A stretch of DNA of 7,721 bases from Hyphomicrobiales bacterium (GTDB taxonomy: Bacteria > Pseudomonadota > Alphaproteobacteria > Rhizobiales > Aestuariivirgaceae): contig JALVFB010000006.1 of assembly GCA_027030295.1 (NCBI GenBank), positions 1 to 7,721 of the forward strand. Reading direction: 5' to 3'. The notes beneath the pieces are model-generated. The model did not search any database and was not told the DNA's origin. It was given only the letters and a program-made list of their open reading frames with translations. The translations under genes and the position numbers were made by a program. Each line of letters starts with the position of its first letter. Positions within the stretch are counted from its first letter, which is position 1. Positions 1 through 5,392 of the stretch are shown here, one piece after another.

Positions 1-99
1 CCCATTTCGGAAAGCGTGCAGCGCGTGGTTTCCGGCGCCTCGGACGCGGATGCGGAAATCTCCCGCCTGCTTTCCCGCCCGCTGCGCGACGAGAACTGA
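1..99 (+). CDS. gpsA: C-terminal end of probable NAD(P)+ glycerol-3-phosphate dehydrogenase (partial)
   Basis: The first 33 codons are open in frame 1 and end at TGA (97-99); the start lies outside the window. The visible residues begin PISESVQRVVSG and end LLSRPLRDEN. This matches the usual tail of GpsA, in which a 'lPI..aV..vl' helix is followed by a short helix and a terminal 'L..RPLr.E'. GpsA is the cytosolic enzyme that reduces dihydroxyacetone phosphate to sn-glycerol-3-phosphate for phospholipid synthesis. The catalytic and nucleotide-binding parts are not in the window, so the call rests on the tail alone. The gene converges on the kinase gene that ends at 246. The neighbouring spacer could hold its transcription end. 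Confidence 0.65.
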   Translation, partial: PISESVQRVVSGASDADAEISRLLSRPLRDEN

Positions 100-245
100 T
101 ACCATTTTGCGTAATGCCTGACCGGTGAAACCGTCCCGCGCTTCCACCCCACCCTGTCTAGACAATTTGGGGGACGGTGGGTGCTTGTTCGCGCATCCCG
201 GCATGAATTGCTCGCGGCAATCCACTCCGACTGGCATGCGCATGT
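100..245. other. Convergent intergenic spacer with nested inverted repeats
   Basis: This 146-base spacer separates two converging genes, and I see no convincing coding frame in it. It is unusually rich in short symmetric elements: CATT/AATG arms at 103-116, a perfect 8-base inverted repeat at 130-137 and 171-178, a perfect palindrome TGTCTAGACA at 155-164, ATTGC/GCAAT arms at 207-221, and a perfect palindrome CATGCGCATG at 235-244 right beside the kinase stop codon. No long T-run follows any arm on either strand, so a classical intrinsic terminator is not proven. A bidirectional termination or mRNA-end-stabilising role is the simplest guess. Confidence 0.5.
130..178. repeat. 8-bp perfect inverted repeat enclosing a 10-bp palindrome
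   Basis: ACCGTCCC at 130-137 is the exact reverse complement of GGGACGGT at 171-178, with a 33-base interval between them. Inside the interval sits the perfect palindrome TGTCTAGACA (155-164). An alternative, mutually exclusive stem pairs CACCCCACC (145-153) with GGTGGGTG (176-183), leaving one bulged C. The right arms of the two stems overlap, so only one can form at a time. The repeat lies 31 bases after the gpsA stop, consistent with a 3'-end hairpin of that transcript, but no U-tract follows directly. Confidence 0.5.
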
Positions 246-1160
246 TCAAAAGCCGAAGCGCGACAGGCGGCTTTCAATGCCGGAAGCGTAGGACAGGCCA
301 CAGATGAGCACGTGGGTGAGGTGCGGGTAGATGAGGTAGACATCCTTGCGCACCTCGTGAAAGCCCCGTGCGTCGAAGTCCGGCATCAGCGCCTCGTAGG
401 CGGCGAAAAAGGCCCGCCCGGCGGTGCCGAACATGGTCATGAACGCGAGATCATATTCGTAATGACCGTAATAGATGGCCGGATCGATGAAGGCCGCCAC
501 CCGGCCGCCGGCGTGGATGACGTTGCCGCCCCAGATGTCGCCGTGCAACAGCGCCGGATGCGCCGGTTCGTCGATGAATTCCTCCAGATGATCGCAAAAG
601 CGCTCGATGCGGCGCAGCAGATCGGTGGGCAGCCCGGCCCGTTCATGCGCCAATTGCGCCATGAACATCAGGCGCTGGTCGCGGAAGAAGTCGATCCAGC
701 CCGCGCCTTCCACCGGGCGCGGCAGGGAATCGGCCCGCTCCTCCTTCCCGCCCTTCGGCAGGTAAATCGGGTTTGGTTGCGGCAGCGGGCCGATGGTGGT
801 GTCGAACGCAAGCCCGTAGAAAGGCTGGCGCTTGCGGTGCATGGCGGCCAGCAGCTCCGCCATGTGACGCTCCGCGCCCGCGCCGCCGCCGCCGGAGCCA
901 GCGATGTAGTCCATCACCAGCAGGTCAGGCTCGCAAAGATGCACATGCGGCACCGGGATTTCCCCTTCCAGCCGCCCGAGCATCCTGCCCTCGATTTCAA
1001 GATGGTCGGGGCGCGGCCCCTTGCCATGCTTGGCCACCAGCTTCCGCCCGTCGGCCAGCTCCACCACGTCCAATGACAGGCCATAGCTGCCCGCCAACGG
1101 CGCGATGCGCCGGACATCGCTGCCCAGCGCACCGGCGATGCGTGTGGCAATGTCCGGCAT
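246..1160 (-). CDS. Fructosamine/ketosamine kinase family protein
   Basis: This cytosolic kinase-fold protein (304 residues from ATG 1160) belongs to the fructosamine-3-kinase family. The family phosphorylates sugar moieties of glycated amines (fructosamines, ribulosamines) so that the adduct falls off. Visible marks are an ATP-contacting lysine in LVAKH (K44), a hinge-like DLLVMDYI (79-86), PLPQPNP (125-131), the catalytic loop LLHGDIWGGN (204-213, D208, N213), the metal-binding IDP (225-227), and YYGHYEYDLA typical of the family. Residues about 132-154 look like an insertion relative to relatives I know. The ATG was chosen because it overlaps the bioY stop as TGATG (1158-1162), suggesting translational coupling. 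An in-frame GTG at 1181 would add seven residues but has no clear ribosome binding site. The true substrate is unknown, and other aminoglycoside-kinase-like roles cannot be excluded. Confidence 0.88.
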   Translation of the reverse strand: MPDIATRIAGALGSDVRRIAPLAGSYGLSLDVVELADGRKLVAKHGKGPRPDHLEIEGRMLGRLEGEIPVPHVHLCEPDLLVMDYIAGSGGGGAGAERHMAELLAAMHRKRQPFYGLAFDTTIGPLPQPNPIYLPKGGKEERADSLPRPVEGAGWIDFFRDQRLMFMAQLAHERAGLPTDLLRRIERFCDHLEEFIDEPAHPALLHGDIWGGNVIHAGGRVAAFIDPAIYYGHYEYDLAFMTMFGTAGRAFFAAYEALMPDFDARGFHEVRKDVYLIYPHLTHVLICGLSYASGIESRLSRFGF

Positions 1161-1732
1161 CAGCCCCGCTTGAGCTTCCACGCCGCCGGCACCGCCAGCG
1201 CCACCACCGCCAGCTTGAGAAGATCACCCGGGATAAACGGCGTGAAGCCGAAGGCCAGCGCCTTGTCCGTGCCGACGAACTGCGCCAGCCACGCCAGCCC
1301 CGGCGCGTAGAGAACGGCCAGCCCGGCCAGCCCGGCCAGCGCCAGCTTCCATGCGCTGCGGCTCCAACCACGGTCGGCCAGCCAGCCCACCACCGCCACC
1401 ATGAGCAGAAAGCCGAGGATATAGCCACCCGTCGGCCCCATCATGTAGGCGATGCCAATGCCCTTTTCCGGCGTGCCGGCGAACACCGGCAGGCCCAGCG
1501 CGCCTTCGGCCACGTAAAGCGCCACGGTGGCCAGCCCCGGCCGCAGGCCAAAGATGGCGGCGATGGCCAGGAGCGCCATGACCTGCAGCGTCATCGGCAC
1601 CGGCCAGAACGGCACCTGCACCTTCGCGGAAAGCCACAACAGCAGCGAACCGCCGATCACCAGCGCCGCCTTCCACGCGGCGCTATCCGGACGAACGAGC
1701 GCGCCGGACTGGAAACGGGAAATACTCGGCAT
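1160..1732 (-). CDS. bioY: Biotin transporter BioY (ECF S-component)
   Basis: This 190-residue, strongly hydrophobic protein has the BioY signatures VPFWPVPMTLQ (40-50), GLRPGLATVALYVAEGALG (62-80), MMGPTGGYILGF (97-108) and TPFIPGDLLK (164-173). About six membrane helices can be read. BioY is the inner-membrane substrate-binding component that captures biotin. It works alone as a low-capacity importer or together with an energising module (BioM ATPase, BioN). Neither bioM nor bioN is in the window, so this is either a solitary BioY or one sharing a general ECF module. The start has an excellent ribosome binding site. metY ends 67 bases upstream, and the kinase gene is coupled downstream by TGATG. 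I see no BioR-type operator (TTAT..ATAA) in the leader. A 9-base tandem repeat encodes part of one helix. Confidence 0.96.
   Translation of the reverse strand: MPSISRFQSGALVRPDSAAWKAALVIGGSLLLWLSAKVQVPFWPVPMTLQVMALLAIAAIFGLRPGLATVALYVAEGALGLPVFAGTPEKGIGIAYMMGPTGGYILGFLLMVAVVGWLADRGWSRSAWKLALAGLAGLAVLYAPGLAWLAQFVGTDKALAFGFTPFIPGDLLKLAVVALAVPAAWKLKRG
1315..1341 (-). repeat. Three tandem copies of a 9-bp unit inside bioY
   Basis: On the plus strand the unit CGGCCAGCC occurs at 1315-1323 and 1324-1332, and with one change at 1333-1341. On the coding strand it gives the Ala-Gly-Leu repeats (ALAGLAGLA, about 131-139) of a membrane helix. The unit length is a multiple of three, so slippage would add or remove three residues without shifting the frame. 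Confidence 0.8.
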
Positions 1733-1738
1733 GGTCTT

Positions 1739-1744
1739 CTCCTT
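1739..1744 (-). promoter_or_regulatory. Ribosome binding site of bioY
   Basis: The minus strand reads AAGGAG six bases before the bioY ATG, inside a purine-rich stretch GAGAAGGAGAAGACC. This is the strongest Shine-Dalgarno sequence in the window and fixes the bioY start at 1732. It suggests that bioY is translated independently of metY, even if the two share a transcript. Confidence 0.85.
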
Positions 1745-1799
1745 CTCGTGCCGTCATCTCTTAAAAGCCCTGTAACACGCAGTGGCGATGGGGGCAAAA

Positions 1800-3083
1800 T
1801 CACGTCATGGCCTGATCCAGATCGGCGATGAGGTCTTCCGGATCCTCCAGGCCGATGGAGACGCGGATGACCTCCGGCCCGGCGCCGGCGGCGACGAGCT
1901 GCTCTTCCGTCAGCTGCGAGTGCGTGGTGCTGGCCGGGTGGATGATGAGCGAGCGCACGTCGCCGATGTTGGCCAGATGCGAGAACAGCTTCACCGAGTT
2001 GACCAGCTTCACCCCGGCGCCGAAGCCGCCCTTCAGGCCGAAGGTGAACACCGCGCCCGCGCCCTTCGGGCAATATTTCCGGTGCAGCTCGTAATAGGGG
2101 CTGGACTTGAGGCCCGAATATTTCACCCAGGCCACGCGCCCGTCCTGCTCCAGCCATTCGGCTACCTTAAGCGCGTTGTCACAGTGGCGCTGCATGCGCA
2201 AGGACAGCGTTTCCAGGCCGGTGAGCGTGAGAAAAGCGTTCAGCGGCGCAATCGCCGGCCCCAGGTCGCGCAGGCCCAGCACCCGCGCGGCGATGGCCAG
2301 CGTCATGCCGCCGAACGTCTCGTGGAGTTTCATGCCGTCGTATGACGGGTTCGGCTCGGTAAGCAGCGGATACTTGTCGTCCGCGCCCCAGTCGAAATTG
2401 CCGCCGTCCACGATGGCCCCGCCCATGGAGTTGCCATGCCCGTTCATGAACTTGGTGAGCGAATAGCTGACCACGTTCGCGCCGTGCTCGAAGGGGCGGA
2501 TGAGCCAGGGCGTGGCCATGGTGTTGTCCACGATCAGCGGCACGTGCGCTTCTTCAGCCACCCTGGCGATGGCCTCGATATCCACGATCTGGCCGGAGGG
2601 GTTGGCGATGGATTCGATGAAGATGGCCTTGGTCTTCTCCGACAGCGCCTTGCGGAAGCTGTCCGCATCGTCGGCATCGGCCCACACCACGTGCCAGCCG
2701 AACTGCCTGAACGACTGGTTGAACTGGTTGATGGAGCCGCCATAGAGCTGGCGCGCGGCGATCAGCTCGTCGCCCGGCTGCATCAGGCAGTGCAGGATGA
2801 GCATCTGCGCCGCGTGCCCGGATGCCGTGGCCAGCGCCGCCGTGCCGCCCTCAAGGGCGGCCACCTTCGCTTCCAGCGCGCCCTGCGTGGGGTTCATGAT
2901 GCGGGTGTAGATGTTGCCGAACTCCTTCAGCGCGAAGAGGTTGGCGGCGTGCTCGGCGCTTTCGAACACGTATGAGGTGGTCTGATAGATGGGTGTGACA
3001 CGCGCGCCGGTGGTCGGATCGGGCTGCTGGCCGGCATGAATGCACTTGGTGGCGAACCCGGAGAACGGGGTGTCCTCGCTCAT
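1800..3083 (-). CDS. metY: O-acetylhomoserine aminocarboxypropyltransferase (O-acetylhomoserine sulfhydrylase)
   Basis: This 427-residue cytosolic PLP enzyme of the Cys/Met metabolism family makes homocysteine from O-acetylhomoserine and sulfide (direct sulfhydrylation) on the route to methionine. Visible marks are CIHAGQQPDPTTGARVTPIYQTTSY (read at about 14-38), YTR (Y59 and R61, which contact the cofactor phosphate from the partner subunit), RQLYGG (Y114 stacks on the ring), VDNTMATP (D186 pairs with the ring nitrogen), SYSLTKFMNGHG (K211 is the Schiff-base lysine) and the C-terminal SIGLEDPEDLIADL. The length and the long central insertion point to MetY rather than the shorter MetZ/MetB forms, although an O-succinylhomoserine preference cannot be ruled out. 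It follows the CoA-binding gene by 73 bases, a pairing I recall as frequent in alphaproteobacteria. The leader shows no SAM-II-type CTAAA core. Confidence 0.95.
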   Translation of the reverse strand: MSEDTPFSGFATKCIHAGQQPDPTTGARVTPIYQTTSYVFESAEHAANLFALKEFGNIYTRIMNPTQGALEAKVAALEGGTAALATASGHAAQMLILHCLMQPGDELIAARQLYGGSINQFNQSFRQFGWHVVWADADDADSFRKALSEKTKAIFIESIANPSGQIVDIEAIARVAEEAHVPLIVDNTMATPWLIRPFEHGANVVSYSLTKFMNGHGNSMGGAIVDGGNFDWGADDKYPLLTEPNPSYDGMKLHETFGGMTLAIAARVLGLRDLGPAIAPLNAFLTLTGLETLSLRMQRHCDNALKVAEWLEQDGRVAWVKYSGLKSSPYYELHRKYCPKGAGAVFTFGLKGGFGAGVKLVNSVKLFSHLANIGDVRSLIIHPASTTHSQLTEEQLVAAGAGPEVIRVSIGLEDPEDLIADLDQAMT

Positions 3084-3089
3084 TTCTCC

Positions 3090-3097
3090 CCTCCCTT
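3090..3097 (-). promoter_or_regulatory. Ribosome binding site of metY
   Basis: The minus strand reads AAGGGAGG upstream of ATG 3083, with the GGAG core seven bases before the start. It supports the chosen start and initiation independent of the upstream CoA-binding gene. Confidence 0.75.
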
Positions 3098-3122
3098 GTG
3101 TTATGATTTCGTTGGGCCAAGG

Positions 3123-3138
3123 GTGCCGCAGCGGGCAC
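3123..3138. other. Small GC-rich hairpin between the CoA-binding gene and metY
   Basis: GTGCC (3123-3127) and GGCAC (3134-3138) form a perfect 5-base stem with a 6-base loop. It lies in the 73-base gap, 18 bases after the CoA-binding stop in the direction of transcription. No T-run follows on the minus strand, so it is not a convincing terminator. It could modestly affect processing or read-through into metY. Confidence 0.35.
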
Positions 3139-3156
3139 GCGCTGGCAAGAGGAGAT

Positions 3157-3585
3157 TCAGCGCCCGGCCAGTTCGATCTTGGGACAGCGGTTCATGACCA
3201 CGGCGATGCCGGCGTTCCGCGCCGTCGCCGCCGCCTCCTCGTTTACGACGCCGAGCTGCATCCAGATGAGCTTCGGCTTCCACGGCAGGGCGAGGATTTC
3301 CTCCACCAGCTTCGGCACCTGCGCCGGGTTGCGGAACACGTCGATCATGTCCACCGGCCGCGGCAGCTCGGCCAGCCGCGCATACGCGGGACGACCGAGA
3401 ATCTCGCCACCGGCCTGCCCCGGGTTGACGGGAAAGACCTCATACCCCCGCTCCTGCAGGAACGCCTGCACCTGGTGCGCGGGCCGCGCCGGCTTCGGCG
3501 AGGCGCCGACGATGGCGATGCTCTTCACGCGCTCCAGAAGCCCCACCGGGTCGCCTTCCAGCGCCCGCCAATCCTCTCCGTTCAT
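3157..3585 (-). CDS. YccU-family CoA-binding protein
   Basis: This 142-residue soluble protein is a single Rossmann-like CoA-binding domain. Visible marks are SIAIVGASPKPARPAH (22-37, the glycine loop and 'RPsh' motif for the CoA pyrophosphate), GYEVFPVNPG (47-56), PVDMIDVFRNP (77-87), the LIWMQLGVVNEEAAATA strand and helix (107-122), and the terminal VVMNRCPKIE (129-138) with a conserved cysteine. Length and motif order match the stand-alone bacterial family, whose members bind CoA but have no settled reaction. The start overlaps the upstream stop as ATGA (3582-3585). GGAGG at 3595-3599 lies nine bases before it. metY follows downstream. Because metY uses O-acetylhomoserine, made from acetyl-CoA, a link to CoA-dependent sulfur metabolism is tempting but unproven. 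Confidence 0.92.
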   Translation of the reverse strand: MNGEDWRALEGDPVGLLERVKSIAIVGASPKPARPAHQVQAFLQERGYEVFPVNPGQAGGEILGRPAYARLAELPRPVDMIDVFRNPAQVPKLVEEILALPWKPKLIWMQLGVVNEEAAATARNAGIAVVMNRCPKIELAGR

Positions 3586-4319
3586 TCCGCGTCGCCTCCA
3601 CCCTCCAGCAGATCGAGCTTCTTGCGATAGACGGGATCCTTCATGAGCTTTTGCACGATCTTGCGATTGTTCACCGAAGGAATGAGGGCGCGCAGATAGT
3701 TCAGCAGCTTTTCCTTGCGCTTTTGCGGCAGGTCGGTGCGCTGCTCGGTCTCGCGGATCTGGCTGATGATCTCGCCATCATCGCCCTCCTCGATGGAGGT
3801 GAGCGCAAAGCCGATGTTGGAGATGATGTCGTTCCATTCAGCCACGCTCTTGAAACCGTGCCTGTGGATGATGGCGGCGAATTTCCTGCCCTGTTCTGAC
3901 TTGTCGGCGAAATCCTGCAACGTCGGATACTTGGCGATTTCCTCGTCGGGAAACTTTCCGAAAACCTCCTCGAAGGCATCCAGCGCCCGTTTGGCGGCGT
4001 CCTCCGACAACTCCACCGCCTTCATGTCGGGAATGTCTTCGTTGATGATGTCTTCCAGACTCTTGTGCGCGGAGGAATCGTCTTCATACTGAAAGTCCGG
4101 CGGCACCTCGTAGTTGTCCTTGCCTTTTCGCGGTGTTTCCGGGGTGGCCGGCGTTTCCGGCGCACCTGGCAATTCCAGGCCCGGTCCGGAAGGCAGGATG
4201 CGCGATTCATCCTTCTCCGGCATCGGCGCGGAAAAGGCGCCGGCCGATGCGAACGCCAGCGCCGCGATCAGGGCGGCAAGCCGTGCGGGCCGCCAGGCGC
4301 CGTTTGCGCGAATGGTCAT
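3582..4319 (-). CDS. Exported helical protein of unknown function
   Basis: I do not recognise a named family. From ATG 4319 the protein has 245 residues. A typical signal peptide comes first: basic MTIRANGAWRPAR, a hydrophobic core LAALIAALAFASAGAF, and probable cleavage after about residue 30-31. Next come a proline-threonine linker GAPETPATPETP (52-63) and an acidic segment (about 66-120). A mostly helical C-terminal domain follows, with FAAIIHRHGFKSVAEWNDI (147-165), a middle helix, and a basic end (KRKEKLLNYLR, NNRKIVQKLMKDPVYRKKL). The 'HGF..v.eW.d...nI..al' pattern resembles short conserved exported proteins I recall from Rhizobiales-like genomes, none with a function. ATG 4355 would add 12 acidic residues that spoil the signal peptide, and it lies almost on the predicted transcription start, so 4319 is preferred. 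A purine-rich GGGGGTGGAA precedes 4319. It is coupled to the CoA-binding gene by ATGA. Confidence 0.85.
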   Translation of the reverse strand: MTIRANGAWRPARLAALIAALAFASAGAFSAPMPEKDESRILPSGPGLELPGAPETPATPETPRKGKDNYEVPPDFQYEDDSSAHKSLEDIINEDIPDMKAVELSEDAAKRALDAFEEVFGKFPDEEIAKYPTLQDFADKSEQGRKFAAIIHRHGFKSVAEWNDIISNIGFALTSIEEGDDGEIISQIRETEQRTDLPQKRKEKLLNYLRALIPSVNNRKIVQKLMKDPVYRKKLDLLEGGGDAE

Positions 4320-4365
4320 TTCCACCCCCGTGGCATGTTCTTCGTCCCCGAGCATACCTGCGCCG

Positions 4366-4395
4366 ATGATAAGCCGAGGCGCGGGAAAAAGGCAA
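4366..4395 (-). promoter_or_regulatory. Predicted sigma-70-type promoter for the exported protein/CoA-binding/metY unit
   Basis: Reading the minus strand, TTGCCT (4395-4390) is followed after 18 bases by TATCAT (4371-4366). The -10 box matches the consensus at five of six positions and the -35 at four. It sits in the 81-base gap between the xerC stop and the ATG at 4319. The expected transcription start near 4359 leaves a leader of about 40 bases. It is an inspection-based prediction. Confidence 0.5.
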
Positions 4396-4400
4396 ATGGC

Positions 4401-5375
<975 letters not shown>

Positions 5376-5392
5376 GCTGCTATTCCCGCCTC
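5376..5392. promoter_or_regulatory. 17-base divergent junction between xerC and priA
   Basis: Only 17 bases separate the divergent start codons, TTG 5375 on the minus strand and ATG 5393 on the plus strand. Read on the minus strand, the gap supplies a GAGGCGGGAA ribosome binding sequence for xerC. Read on the plus strand, it has no recognisable Shine-Dalgarno sequence for priA. The gap is too short for a promoter, so each gene's promoter must lie within the other's first codons. I could not identify a convincing -35/-10 pair for either. Confidence 0.75.

Noticed and set aside
1758..1767. CTCTTAAAAG near-palindrome upstream of bioY as a repressor site
   Set aside because: It is short and imperfect, lies close to the ribosome binding site, and does not match the biotin regulator motif I know. 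It is too likely to be chance.
312..1831. Long plus-strand frames opposite the kinase and bioY (for example 312-1076 and 773-1831)
   Set aside because: The minus-strand genes carry clear family motifs, while these frames give arginine- and histidine-rich sequence without motifs or ribosome binding sites.
3123..3138. Hairpin after the CoA-binding gene as an intrinsic terminator
   Set aside because: The stem has only five pairs and no U-tract follows on the minus strand, so read-through into metY seems more likely.
3084..3156. SAM-II-type riboswitch upstream of metY
   Set aside because: The 73-base leader is short and GC-rich, lacks the CTAAA core in sense orientation, and shows only one small 5-base hairpin.
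4320..4355. Upstream ATG at 4355 as start of the exported protein
   Set aside because: It would put an acidic MLGDEEHATGVE stretch before the signal peptide and lies only a few bases from the predicted transcription start. ATG 4319 has a purine-rich site and a normal signal-peptide beginning.
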